Source of the DNA: DATNBU01 sp964476185
Lineage (GTDB): Bacteria > Desulfobacterota > Binatia > UBA1149 > CAITLU01
Reading direction: 5' to 3'
Assembly (NCBI GenBank): GCA_964476185.1
Contig: CAYYZO010000006.1
Coordinates: 23,777 to 87,776 of the forward strand
DNA length: 64,000 bases
A program made the translations under genes and the position numbers. Of this stretch, positions 42,748-52,370 are shown piece by piece. The notes under the pieces were generated by a model. The model was not told where the DNA came from. It saw only the letters and a program-made list of their open reading frames with translations, and did not search any database. How positions within the stretch are numbered: the stretch's first letter is position 1; each line of letters opens with the position of its first letter.

Positions 42748-43811
42748 AACCAGCCCCGTTGTCCGACGACGCCGACGGTCCCTTCTGGAGCGGGGATCTC
42801 GACTATCGCTTGCCGGCCGACCGCATCGCACAGTCGCCGGCCGAGCGGCGCGAGGGATCGCGACTGATGGTCCTCGACCGCCCGAGCGGCGCGATCGAGC
42901 ACGCGACGTTCGCGGACATCGCGAGGTTCCTCCCGGCGTCGGCGCTGCTCGTCGCGAACGACTCGCGGGTGATCCCGGCCAGGCTGCGCGGTCGCAAGGC
43001 CGGGAGCGGCGGCGCGGTCGAGGCGCTGTTGCTCGGCGTCGGATCCGGTTCGGTCGTCCCGGCGATGGTGCGCGTCGCCAAGCCGCTGCGCGAAGGCCAG
43101 GTCGTCGAATTCGCCGGCGGCGTGACCGCGCGCGTCGTTTCGCCGCCCGAGCACGGCCGGGCCGAGCTCGATTTCGGTCCGGTCCCGGTCGAGGAGGCGC
43201 TCGCCCGCGCCGGGGAGCTTCCGCTTCCGCCGTACATCGAACGCAGCGCCGGCCCGACCGAAGAGGACCTCGAACGCTACCAGACCGTCTACGCGCGGCG
43301 CCCGGGATCGGTCGCCGCGCCGACCGCCGGGCTGCACTTCACCCCCGGGCTGCTGGGCGAGCTCGGCGAGCGCGGCTTCGAGTTCGCGACCGTGACGTTG
43401 CACGTCGGTCCGGGCACCTTCACGCCGGTGCGCGGTGATCTCGGGACGCACCAGATGGAGGAAGAGGCGTACGAAATCGGCGGCGACACGGCTTCGCGCA
43501 TCGCGCTCGCGCGCCGGCAGGGGCGGCCGGTGGTCGCGATCGGCACCACGACGGTGCGCACGCTCGAGAGCGCCGCGCAGCGCGACGGGACGGTCGCGAC
43601 CGGACCCGGCCGCAGCCGGCTCTTCATCCGTCCCGGCCACCGGTTCGCGGTCGTCGACGCGCTGGTGACGAACTTCCACCTTCCCGGTTCGACCCTGCTC
43701 GCGCTCGTGATGGCGCTGGCCGGACGCGACCTCGTCCGCCGCGCCTACCAGGTCGCGGTCGAGGACGGCTACCGCTTCTACAGCTACGGCGACGCGATGC
43801 TGATTCGATGA
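42744..43811 (+). CDS. queA: S-adenosylmethionine:tRNA ribosyltransferase-isomerase
   Basis: QueA transfers and isomerises the ribosyl moiety of AdoMet onto preQ1-tRNA to give epoxyqueuosine. The 355-residue protein has the QueA landmarks FWSGDLDYRLPADRIAQSPAE, NDSRVIPARLRGRK, ERYQTVYARRPGSVAAPTAGLHFT and NFHLPGSTLL (catalytic and AdoMet-binding loops). GTG 42744 overlaps the glycosylase stop as GTGA; the stop overlaps tgt (ATGA). Its immediate neighbour tgt acts one step earlier, and queG (49702-50802), the last step, is also in this window. Confidence 0.96.
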   Translation: MKPAPLSDDADGPFWSGDLDYRLPADRIAQSPAERREGSRLMVLDRPSGAIEHATFADIARFLPASALLVANDSRVIPARLRGRKAGSGGAVEALLLGVGSGSVVPAMVRVAKPLREGQVVEFAGGVTARVVSPPEHGRAELDFGPVPVEEALARAGELPLPPYIERSAGPTEEDLERYQTVYARRPGSVAAPTAGLHFTPGLLGELGERGFEFATVTLHVGPGTFTPVRGDLGTHQMEEEAYEIGGDTASRIALARRQGRPVVAIGTTTVRTLESAAQRDGTVATGPGRSRLFIRPGHRFAVVDALVTNFHLPGSTLLALVMALAGRDLVRRAYQVAVEDGYRFYSYGDAMLIR

Positions 43812-44932
43812 GTACCCTGCGATTCGAAGTCCTCGCGACGGCGCGCGGCGGCGGCCGCCGGGGCCGTCTCACGCTGCCCCACGGAACGGTCGAGACGCCG
43901 GCGTTCATGCCCGTCGGGACCTACGGGAGCGTTCGCGGCCTGACGCCGCGGCAGCTGCGCACCGCCGGCGTGCAGATGGTGCTCTCCAACGCCTACCACC
44001 TCGCGCTCCGGCCCGGAGCCGAGCGCATCCGCGCGCTCGGCGGCATCCAGCGTTTCATGGGGTGGGACGGTCCCGTGCTCACCGACAGCGGCGGCTTCCA
44101 GGTGTTCAGCCTCGCCGACACGGTGAAGATGGACGAGCAGGGGGCCGTGTTCCGGTCGCACCTGGACGGCTCGAAGCTGCGCCTGACGCCGGAGAGCGTC
44201 GTCGAGCTCGAGCGGGCCCTCGGGGTCGACATCGGCATGGCGTTCGACGTCTGCGTCGCGCGGCCGGGCGATCGCGAGGCCGCCGCGGCCGGCGCGGCCC
44301 GCACGCTGCGCTGGGCGGTGCGGACGCGGGAGGTCCTCGAGGACACGTCGCCGACCTCGATCTTCGCGATCCAGCAGGGCGGCCTGTTCGAGGACCTGAG
44401 GCGCGAGAACTCCGAGGGGCTCGTGGAACTGGACTTTCCGGGCTACGCGGTGGGAGGCCTTTCGGTCGGCGAGGCTCGCGACGAGACGATGCGCACGGCC
44501 GAGTTCTCGGTCGCGATGCTGCCCGTTCACAAGCCCCGCTACATGATGGGGATGGGGACCCCCCTCGATCTCGTGGACCTGTGCGGATGGGGCTACGACC
44601 TGTTCGACTGCGTGCTCCCGACCCGCAACGGGCGCAACGGCAGCGCGTTCACGGCGGAGGGCCCCCTGACGATCCGCAATGCCCGTCACGCGAGCGACGA
44701 CCGGCCGCTCGAGGACGGTTGCGATTGTGAAGCTTGTCTAGACTTTTCGCGCGGTTACTTGCATCATCTGGCGCGGCGCGGAGAGATGCTCGGAGCCATT
44801 CTCACGAGCCTTCACAACGTACGATTCTACCAGCGGCTCATGGCGGACATCCGCTCTGCGCTCTCGTCCGACACGTACGAAGCGTTCCGGACCGCGTTTC
44901 GCGCCCGCTACGAAGGAGAACCCCATGGCTAG
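43808..44932 (+). CDS. tgt: tRNA-guanine transglycosylase
   Basis: Tgt exchanges guanine-34 for preQ1 in tRNAs with GUN anticodons. The 374-residue protein has DSGGFQVFSL (general acid/base Asp, about 95), FDCVLPTRNGRNG (nucleophile region), MGMGTPLDLVD and the zinc site CDCEACLDFSRGYLHHL. Two positions are unusual: the substrate motif normally FDECxPYP reads FDVCVARPGD (Asp kept, Glu and both Pro lost), and FGIxQGG reads FAIQQGG (Gly to Ala). Both lie around the base-binding pocket. The ATG overlaps queA (ATGA) and the stop overlaps yajC by eight bases. Activity is probably retained but base preference could differ. Confidence 0.94.
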   Translation: MSTLRFEVLATARGGGRRGRLTLPHGTVETPAFMPVGTYGSVRGLTPRQLRTAGVQMVLSNAYHLALRPGAERIRALGGIQRFMGWDGPVLTDSGGFQVFSLADTVKMDEQGAVFRSHLDGSKLRLTPESVVELERALGVDIGMAFDVCVARPGDREAAAAGAARTLRWAVRTREVLEDTSPTSIFAIQQGGLFEDLRRENSEGLVELDFPGYAVGGLSVGEARDETMRTAEFSVAMLPVHKPRYMMGMGTPLDLVDLCGWGYDLFDCVLPTRNGRNGSAFTAEGPLTIRNARHASDDRPLEDGCDCEACLDFSRGYLHHLARRGEMLGAILTSLHNVRFYQRLMADIRSALSSDTYEAFRTAFRARYEGEPHG

Positions 44933-45251
44933 CGCCCCCACCGAGTTGATCCTCGCGCAGGCCGCGCCCGACGCGCTGATGCAGATGCTGCCGCTGGCGA
45001 TGATCCTGGCGGTTTTCTATTTTCTGCTGATCCGCCCGCAGCAGCAGAAGGCGAAAGAGCACGAAGACTTCGTGAAGGCGCTCAAGCGCGGCGAGATGGT
45101 CCTCACGACGAGCGGCCTGTTCGGCCGGATCGTCGAACTGAAGGACCAGGAAGTGTTGCTCGAAATCGCCCCGAACGTGCGCGTGCGGTACGAGCGTTCG
45201 AAGATCGCTTCCGCCGTCAAGTCGACGGCCGCGGCGGCCAAGGCAGACTGA
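44925..45251 (+). CDS. yajC: preprotein translocase subunit YajC
   Basis: YajC is a small single-span accessory of the SecDF-YidC complex. The 108-residue protein has an N-terminal transmembrane helix (LPLAMILAVFYFLLIRPQQQ, about 22-41), the invariant RPQQQK and a cytoplasmic domain (KRGEMVLTTSGLFGRIVELKDQEVLLEI). AAGGAGAA lies upstream of ATG 44925, which overlaps the tgt stop by eight bases. The Ala/Lys tail is ordinary. Direct linkage to secD and secF confirms identity. Confidence 0.96.
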   Translation: MASAPTELILAQAAPDALMQMLPLAMILAVFYFLLIRPQQQKAKEHEDFVKALKRGEMVLTTSGLFGRIVELKDQEVLLEIAPNVRVRYERSKIASAVKSTAAAAKAD

Positions 45252-45294
45252 ACCTGAACGCTCGCGACTCGAGCGGCCCCAAGGAGGGAAGAAC

Positions 45295-46857
45295 GTGGAA
45301 CGCGGTTTGAAGTGGCGGCTCGTCACCGTGCTGGCCAGCCTGGCGATCGGCCTGGTGGCGCTGGTGCCCAATTTCACGGCGGATCTGCCGGATTGGTGGA
45401 AAGTCGTGCTGCCGAGCCAGCCGATTTCCCTCGGCCTGGACCTTCGCGGCGGCATCCATCTGGTGCTCGAGGTGCAGGCGGACAAGGCGGTCGAGAATCA
45501 CGTTGACGCGCTGATCGAGCAGCTTCGCCGGGACGCGCGCGAGGACGAGATCGCCACGCGGGACTGGAAGCGCGACGGCATGGACACGCTCTCCTTCACC
45601 GTCGTCGGCGACGGGAAGGCGGCCGCGATGCAGAAGCTCGTTGCCGACCGGTACCCGGTTCTCGTCCCGGCCTCCGGGGCGGAAGGCGGGCTGCGCTATC
45701 GCATGGCCGAGGACGAGGTGAAGGGCATCAAGGACCTCGCCGTCGACCAGGCGCTCGAGACGATCCGGAATCGCGTCGACGAGTTCGGGGTCGCCGAGCC
45801 GACGATCCAGCGCAGCGGGAGCGACGGCATCCTGATCCAGCTTCCGGGCGTCCAGGACCCGGCGCGCGCGAAGGCCCTGATCGGCAAGACCGCGCAGCTC
45901 GAGTTCATCATGCTGGCCGACGATCCCAAGGCGCCGGGAGTACGACAGCTCATCGGGTTCGAGACGGATCCGGTCACGCACACCGTTCGCGAGGTGCCGT
46001 ACAGCGTCGAGCCGACGGTGCTGATGACGGGGGAAGTTATCTCCGACGCCAGGCATCGCCCGGGCCAGCTCGGGGAGGCGCCCTACGTGCAGGTGACGCT
46101 GACCTCCCAGGGCGCGTCCACGTTCGAGCGCATCACCGGCGAGAACGTCGGCAGGCGCATGGCCATCGTGCTCGACGGGAAGGTCCAGAGCGCGCCGGTC
46201 ATCCAGGACCGGATCGGCGGGGGGCGCGCGGTGATCACCGGAAGCTTCACGCTCGACGAGGCCCGCGACCTCGCCCTGGTTTTGCGAGCCGGCGCCCTCC
46301 CGGCGCCGGTCGTCATCGCCGAGGAGCGAAGCGTCGGTCCGTCGCTCGGGCGCGACTCGATCGAGGCCGGCACGCGTTCGTTCCTGATCGGCGGCCTCGC
46401 CGTCATCGTGTTCATGGCGGCCTACTACCGCTTCGCCGGGGTCGTGGCCGACCTCTCGCTCGTGCTCAACGTCGTGCTGCTGCTGGCCTGCCTCTCGGCG
46501 TTCCGCGGAACGCTGACGCTTCCCGGCATCGCCGGCGTGGTGCTCACGATCGGCATGGCCGTCGACGCGAACGTCCTCATCAACGAACGCGTCCGCGAGG
46601 AGATGCGGCGCGGCCACACGTCCCACGCGGCGCTCGAGGCCGGTTACCGTGAAGCGCTGCCGGCGATCCTGGACTCCAACATCACGACGTTCCTCGCCGG
46701 CCTCATCATGTTCCAGTTCGGGTCGGGTCCGGTGAAGGGCTTCGCGCTGACGTTGTGCATCGGCATCCTGACGACGGTGTACTCCGCGGTGTTCTGCTCG
46801 AAAACGCTCCACGAATTCATGGTCTGGCGAAATCCCAAGTCGCCGATCAGCATCTGA
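45295..46857 (+). CDS. secD: protein translocase subunit SecD
   Basis: SecD, with SecF, uses the proton gradient to help pull exported proteins into the periplasm. The 520-residue protein has the first transmembrane helix (LVTVLASLAIGLVALVPNF), the SecD hallmark GLDLRGGIHLVLEV (about 46-59), a large periplasmic domain (VDEFGVAEPTIQRSGSDGILIQLPG, then GRRMAIVLDGKVQSAPVI) and five C-terminal helices with LTLPGIAGVVLTIGMAVDANVLINERVREE. GTG 45295 follows AAGGAGGG. SecF follows 14 bp downstream. All conserved features are intact. Confidence 0.97.
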   Translation: MERGLKWRLVTVLASLAIGLVALVPNFTADLPDWWKVVLPSQPISLGLDLRGGIHLVLEVQADKAVENHVDALIEQLRRDAREDEIATRDWKRDGMDTLSFTVVGDGKAAAMQKLVADRYPVLVPASGAEGGLRYRMAEDEVKGIKDLAVDQALETIRNRVDEFGVAEPTIQRSGSDGILIQLPGVQDPARAKALIGKTAQLEFIMLADDPKAPGVRQLIGFETDPVTHTVREVPYSVEPTVLMTGEVISDARHRPGQLGEAPYVQVTLTSQGASTFERITGENVGRRMAIVLDGKVQSAPVIQDRIGGGRAVITGSFTLDEARDLALVLRAGALPAPVVIAEERSVGPSLGRDSIEAGTRSFLIGGLAVIVFMAAYYRFAGVVADLSLVLNVVLLLACLSAFRGTLTLPGIAGVVLTIGMAVDANVLINERVREEMRRGHTSHAALEAGYREALPAILDSNITTFLAGLIMFQFGSGPVKGFALTLCIGILTTVYSAVFCSKTLHEFMVWRNPKSPISI

Positions 46858-46871
46858 GGCCGGGGTTCGAG

Positions 46872-47804
46872 ATGTTCGAGCTGATCAAGCCCAATACCAA
46901 CATCGATTTCATGCGACTGCGGCCGTATGCGTTCGCGTTCTCGGCCCTCCTGACGATTCTCGGGGTCGTCGCGCTCGTTGCTCGCGGCGGACCGAACTAC
47001 GGCGTCGACTTCACCGGCGGCGTGATGCTCCACATCGCGGTCGACCCGGCCGTCGGGATCTCCGAGCTGCGCTCGGCGGTCGACGAGCTCGGTCCGGAGG
47101 CCGCGGGCGCTTCCGTGCAGGACTTCGGCAACGCGAAGGGCGAGTACCTCGTGCGCCTCCCGACCGCCGAGGAGAACTTCGAGCAGAAGTCGGTCGCGCA
47201 TCTGCATGACGCCCTGGCGAATCGCTTCGCGGCCAAAGGCTACCGGGAACTCCGGACCGAGATCGTCGGGCCGCGCGTCGGCAGCGACCTTCGTCGGCGC
47301 GGCGTGCTGTCGGTGATCTTGTCGGCGCTGGTGATGGGCGCCTTCATCGCGTTCCGCTTTGACGCCCGCTTCGGGCTCGGCGCGGCTCTGGCGCTGCTCC
47401 ACGACGTGCTCGTCGTGGTGGGGGCGCTGGCGCTGACGAACACCGAGGTGGACCTGACGGTCGTCGCCGGTCTTCTGACGGTCGTGGGCTACTCCGTGAA
47501 CGACACCGTGGTCGTCTCGGACCGCATCCGCGAGAACATGCACCACAGCCAGAAGGAAGAGATCGGCCACCTGATCAATCGCAGCCTCAACGAGACGCTG
47601 TCGCGCACGGTCCTTACCGGCGGCACGACGCTGCTGGTGCTGGTCGTGCTGTTCTTCCTCGGGGGCGGCGTCATCCACGGTTTCGCGTTCACGCTGATCG
47701 TCGGGATCCTGATCGGCACGTACTCGTCGATCTTCATCGCGAGCCCGATCGTCGAGATGTGGAAGGGCGGCGCCTCGTCGTCCCTGAGCAAGTCCAAGGC
47801 CTGA
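46872..47804 (+). CDS. secF: protein translocase subunit SecF
   Basis: This 310-residue protein has six transmembrane segments and the SecF landmarks NYGVDFTGGVMLHI (about 37-50), EIVGPRVGSDLRRRG, VTVVGYSVNDTVVVSDRIREN (as LLTVVGYSVNDTVVVSDRI) and LNETLSRTVLTGGTTLLVL. It pairs with SecD as a proton-driven accessory of Sec export. ATG 46872 begins MFELIKPNTNIDFM, a typical SecF start. The gene ends with a Ser/Lys-rich tail; a methyltransferase gene follows 16 bp later. Confidence 0.97.
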   Translation: MFELIKPNTNIDFMRLRPYAFAFSALLTILGVVALVARGGPNYGVDFTGGVMLHIAVDPAVGISELRSAVDELGPEAAGASVQDFGNAKGEYLVRLPTAEENFEQKSVAHLHDALANRFAAKGYRELRTEIVGPRVGSDLRRRGVLSVILSALVMGAFIAFRFDARFGLGAALALLHDVLVVVGALALTNTEVDLTVVAGLLTVVGYSVNDTVVVSDRIRENMHHSQKEEIGHLINRSLNETLSRTVLTGGTTLLVLVVLFFLGGGVIHGFAFTLIVGILIGTYSSIFIASPIVEMWKGGASSSLSKSKA

Positions 47805-47820
47805 CGGGAAGGGCGGCCTC

Positions 47821-48552
47821 ATGCGAACCAAGCCTGGTCGAACGCCCGGTGGGGCGAGGAAAGGGGATGGGCGCGGCCGGCGCGAGCGCGTGAACACGCG
47901 CAAGACGCGCGTCGAGTTGCCGCACCACAGTCGCATCTATTCGGACCTGGCGGGCCTGTACGACCACGTGTTCACCCGCGTCTTTCGCCGGCGCATCGAC
48001 CAGGTCGTCAAGGGCCTGCGGATCCCGGATGGCGCCAAGGTGCTCGAGGTCGGCATCGGCACGGGCCTCTCGGTCGACGCCTACCCGCCGCACGCCGACG
48101 TGATCGGGATCGACCTGTCGCAGGACATGCTCGACCACGCGGCCCAGAAAATGGACCCGCTGCGGCACGGGCACATCCGCCTCCAGCAGGGCGATGCGCT
48201 GAATCTCGACTTTCCGGACGAGACCTTCGACTTCGTGACGGCGTTCCACGTGATCACCGTGGTTCCCGACCCGAAGCGGATGCTCGAGGAGATGGTGCGC
48301 GTCTGCCGTCCGGGCGGGAAGATCGTGATCATCAACCACTTCTCGAGCGAGCGGGCACTGATCCGTTTCGTCGTGGACCGTGTCGACGCGATCACTCGCC
48401 ACCTGGGCTGGAGCACGAAGCTGAGGCTGCAGGACGTGCTGGATCCGGGCGTCCTCGTGCTCGAGAAGCGCTACAAGACCAAGCCGTGGTCGCTGTTCAC
48501 GATCGTCGAGGCCCGCAAGCTCGAAGACGAGCTTCCCGGCCGCACGCGCTGA
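47821..48552 (+). CDS. class I SAM-dependent methyltransferase (PmtA-like)
   Basis: This 243-residue methyltransferase has the SAM motif I VLEVGIGTGLSVDAYP (about 81-96), motif II-like VIGIDLSQDMLDHAAQKM and TFDFVTAFHVITVVPDPKRMLEEM. The sequence resembles the bacterial phosphatidylethanolamine N-methyltransferase (PmtA) and ubiquinone-type families, and PE methylation is likely. The first 30 residues are Arg/Gly-rich and could be disordered; an in-frame GTG at 47890 gives a shorter form. GGGAAGGG precedes the ATG at 47821. It closes the sec operon and converges on nadA. Substrate is inferred from similarity alone. Confidence 0.85.
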   Translation: MRTKPGRTPGGARKGDGRGRRERVNTRKTRVELPHHSRIYSDLAGLYDHVFTRVFRRRIDQVVKGLRIPDGAKVLEVGIGTGLSVDAYPPHADVIGIDLSQDMLDHAAQKMDPLRHGHIRLQQGDALNLDFPDETFDFVTAFHVITVVPDPKRMLEEMVRVCRPGGKIVIINHFSSERALIRFVVDRVDAITRHLGWSTKLRLQDVLDPGVLVLEKRYKTKPWSLFTIVEARKLEDELPGRTR

Positions 48553-48591
48553 GCAGGCGGGTCGCGGCGGCGCGGCCCGCGCGAGGCCCGG

Positions 48592-49611
<1,020 letters not shown>

Positions 49612-49701
49612 TCGCGCAGCGTGAGTTGCGACGCGCGCGGGGTCAAGCTGGCATTCTGCCGGCCGCGAAAGGTCGCGGTCGATGCGCGAGCGGGCGTCTC
49701 G

Positions 49702-50802
49702 TCACTCGCGAGCAGCAGCGGCCGTGGCGATCGCATCCGCGAGTTCGCGCTGAACCGGCGGCACGGCTTCGCGTCGCAGCGCCGCGTCGAGCGCGAGCCG
49801 TGCTTCGGAGCCCGCGACGGTGGCAAGACGGCCCAGCGCCCACGCCGCATGGGCGCGCACGAGCGGCTCGTCGTGGCCCAGCGCACGGGCGAGGGGAGCC
49901 ACTGCGTCCGGGTTGCCGGTGTTGCCGAGCACGACCGCGGCGTTGCGGGCGAGGCCGCGGCGCTTGGGTCGCAGGAGGGCGGTGCCCGCGAAACGCTCGC
50001 GGAACTCCGCATCGCTCATCTCGAGCCACGCCGGAAGCCACGGATCCTGCTGCGGGTGCGGTTCGCGCTCGGGCTCGTTCCAGGGGCAGACATCCTGGCA
50101 CGCGTCGCAGCCGAACACCCAGTTCCCGACACGCTCGCGCAGCGCGCGAGGAATCGGGCCGCGATGTTCGATGGTCAGGTACGAGATGCAGAGCCGCGCG
50201 TCGATCGTCGGCCCGTCGTCGAGCGCGCCGGTCGGGCAGGCCGGGATGCAGGCGCGACAGGTGCCGCAGTGCGACGCCTCGAACGGCGGATCCGGCTCGA
50301 GTTGCGCGGTGGTGACGAGCGCGCCGAGCACGAACCCGGACCCGAGTCCCGGCCGCAGCAGGTTCGTGTTGCGGCCATACCAGCCGATTCCGGCTCTTCG
50401 GGCGAGTTCCTTCTCGACGAGCGGGCCGCCGTCGACGTGGACGACCGCCTCGGCGCCGGTCGCCTCGCGCAGCCATTCGGCCAGTTGCTCGAGGCGCCCG
50501 GCCACGTGCGCGTGGTAGTCGCCGCCGAGCGCATACGCCGCGACGCGGCCCCGCAGTTCCTCGCGCCATCGCGCCGGAGCCGGCAGCGCGACGGCGTACG
50601 CCGACGCCACGACGACCGCGGAGCGGGCCCCTTCGAGAGCGAGCGAGGGGCGAAGCCGACGCTCGTGCTTCTCCGCGAGGTACTGCATGTCCCCGTGACG
50701 GCCGGCGGCGAGCCACTCGGACAGCAGGGGGCCGCAGGCCAGGTCCTCGGCGGTCGTGATCCCGCAGGCGGCGAAGCCGAGAGCCGCGGCCCGACGCCGC
50801 AC
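49702..50802 (-). CDS. queG: epoxyqueuosine reductase
   Basis: QueG reduces epoxyqueuosine to queuosine in tRNA, using cobalamin and two [4Fe-4S] clusters. The protein shows CGTCRACIPACPTGAL and CDACQDVCPWN, both cluster motifs, and HEAT-like C-terminal repeats (DAVAPLARALGHDEPLVRAHAAWALG), as in the Bacillus enzyme. The start is uncertain. I give the GTG at 50802 (366 residues, VRRRAAALGF), the first start of a common type before the conserved LGF region. An in-frame TTG at 50898 would give 398 residues. Both lack a clear ribosome binding site. With queA and tgt in the same window, three queuosine genes are present. Confidence 0.92.
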   Translation of the reverse strand: MRRRAAALGFAACGITTAEDLACGPLLSEWLAAGRHGDMQYLAEKHERRLRPSLALEGARSAVVVASAYAVALPAPARWREELRGRVAAYALGGDYHAHVAGRLEQLAEWLREATGAEAVVHVDGGPLVEKELARRAGIGWYGRNTNLLRPGLGSGFVLGALVTTAQLEPDPPFEASHCGTCRACIPACPTGALDDGPTIDARLCISYLTIEHRGPIPRALRERVGNWVFGCDACQDVCPWNEPEREPHPQQDPWLPAWLEMSDAEFRERFAGTALLRPKRRGLARNAAVVLGNTGNPDAVAPLARALGHDEPLVRAHAAWALGRLATVAGSEARLALDAALRREAVPPVQRELADAIATAAAARE

Positions 50803-50910
50803 CTCGGCTTCGAAGGGCCGGTGGTCGTCGGGCGCGCCGTCGTTCCGATCGACTGCGTTGCGCGCGCCGGCTCCAGTGTTAGAGTCGTCGTCTCTCAACG
50901 GAGAGCCGCA

Positions 50911-51258
50911 ATGACAGATCGCATCGTCGAACTCACACCACTGGCCGTCGAGCGGGTTCTGGCCGCACGCTCCGAGGAAGGACACCCGGCCGACGCCGGC
51001 CTGAGGCTGGCCGTCGTGAAGGGCGGCTGTTCAGGCTACGAGTATTCCGTGAAGTTCGTGCCTGAACCGGACCGAAACGACTACGTTTTCGAGGTCGGCG
51101 GGCTTCGCGTGTTCGTCGATCGCGACAGCGAGCGCCTGCTGCGCGGCACGGTCCTCGACTACGTCGACGGTCTGCACGGCGCCGGCCTCCGGTTCGTGAA
51201 CCCGAACGCGGGGCACGACTGCGGTTGCGGCGCATCGTTCGCTGCCGCCGAAGGCTGA
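50911..51258 (+). CDS. A-type iron-sulfur carrier (ErpA/IscA-like)
   Basis: This 115-residue protein has the A-type carrier cysteines: GGCSGYEY (about 39-46) and the C-terminal CGCG (about 104-107), which bind and deliver [4Fe-4S] or [2Fe-2S] clusters. The interval between the two Cys regions is as in ErpA/IscA. ACGGAGAGC precedes the ATG. It is divergent from queG, itself an iron-sulfur enzyme, with 108 bp between them. The stop is followed at once by an arabinokinase-like gene. Whether it is ErpA, IscA or SufA cannot be told. Confidence 0.92.
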   Translation: MTDRIVELTPLAVERVLAARSEEGHPADAGLRLAVVKGGCSGYEYSVKFVPEPDRNDYVFEVGGLRVFVDRDSERLLRGTVLDYVDGLHGAGLRFVNPNAGHDCGCGASFAAAEG

Positions 51259-52361
51259 GCAGCACCATCTCCCCCTCGCGCCGGCACCAGCGGATCGCGG
51301 TCTACGTCTCCGCCCACGGGATGGGGCACGCGGTTCGCGCCGCGGCAGTGATCGAACGACTCCGTCTTCTCGCTCCCTTGAAGGTCACCGTCCTGGCCGA
51401 CCGCGAGCGCGGCGTGTGGCCCCTGCGACTCCAGGATGCGATAGCGGCCTGGCACCGGCTGCCTTGCGATGTCGGGGTCATCCAGAGCGACGACGTCACG
51501 GTCGACCGGGTCGCGACCGGGGCGGCGCTGGATCGCTGGCTCGCCGACCTTCCCGCCATCGTCGAACGAGAGCGACGGCGCCTCGAAGGGCACTTCGACC
51601 TGGTGATCGGGGATGTGCCGTCTCCCGCGTTCGAGGCGGCGGAACTTGCGAAAATTCCAGCATTTGCGGTCGCAAACTTCAGCTGGGACTGGATTTATTC
51701 CGAGCTCGGATTCCCGGACGCGGCCCGTGCCGCGGGGGAGGGCTACCGCCACGCGACCCTGCTGCTCGAGGCGAGCCCGAGCGCGCCGATGCCTTCGTTT
51801 CCCAGACGAAAGCCGGTCGGTCTGGTCGCGCGCGAGCCGTCGACCGGTCGGGACGCGGCCCGTTCCCGCCTCGGCCTGAAGACTGGGGAGTCGCTGGTCC
51901 TGCTCGCGTTCCAGCCTGTGTCCGCGCCACAGGTACGGTTGCCGACGCCGCGGCCCGGGCGACTTTTCCTCGTGCCGGCGGGCTGGATCGGCGAGACCCG
52001 CGGCGATCTTCGCGAACTGCCCGAAGAACTTGGCTTCCTCGAGGCCATTGCCGCCGCCGATGTCGTCGTCGGCAAGCCCGGCTACGGACTGATCGGGGAC
52101 ATCGAGGCCGCCGGGGCGCGGTTCCTGTACGTGCCGCGCCCGGGGTTTCCCGAGAACGAGGTTCTCGAGCGGCACCTCGCCGCGCGCGGTGGCACCGCGT
52201 CCCTGGCGGCGGCGCGACTTGCGGAGGGGCACTGGGGAGACGAACTCGGTGAACTCGAGGCCTACGAGTCTCCGCGTCCGGCGGACGCCGGCGGCGCTGC
52301 GGTCGTCGCCGGGGAGATCGCGTCCGCGCTGGGAATCGACTCCGGTGGCGCGACGGACTAG
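51225..52361 (+). CDS. GT-B protein like the N-terminal half of L-arabinokinase
   Basis: This protein of up to 378 residues begins its conserved region with RIAVYVSAHGMGHAVRAAAVIERL (about 23-46) and contains AVANFSWDWIYSELG (about 149-163), the NFSWDxIY segment of plant L-arabinokinase N-termini. There is also a late VVGKPGYGLIGDIEAAGARFLYVPR loop typical of GT-B donor sites. Arabinokinase's kinase domain is absent, so this is likely a sugar or nucleotide-sugar transferase of unknown acceptor. The annotated start (TTG 51225) overlaps the carrier gene by 34 bp; the true start may be a few codons downstream, as no ATG or GTG occurs before the conserved region. Sequence similarity clear, function unknown. 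Confidence 0.72.
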   Translation: MRRIVRCRRRLSSTISPSRRHQRIAVYVSAHGMGHAVRAAAVIERLRLLAPLKVTVLADRERGVWPLRLQDAIAAWHRLPCDVGVIQSDDVTVDRVATGAALDRWLADLPAIVERERRRLEGHFDLVIGDVPSPAFEAAELAKIPAFAVANFSWDWIYSELGFPDAARAAGEGYRHATLLLEASPSAPMPSFPRRKPVGLVAREPSTGRDAARSRLGLKTGESLVLLAFQPVSAPQVRLPTPRPGRLFLVPAGWIGETRGDLRELPEELGFLEAIAAADVVVGKPGYGLIGDIEAAGARFLYVPRPGFPENEVLERHLAARGGTASLAAARLAEGHWGDELGELEAYESPRPADAGGAAVVAGEIASALGIDSGGATD

Positions 52362-52370
52362 CGTCGCGCC

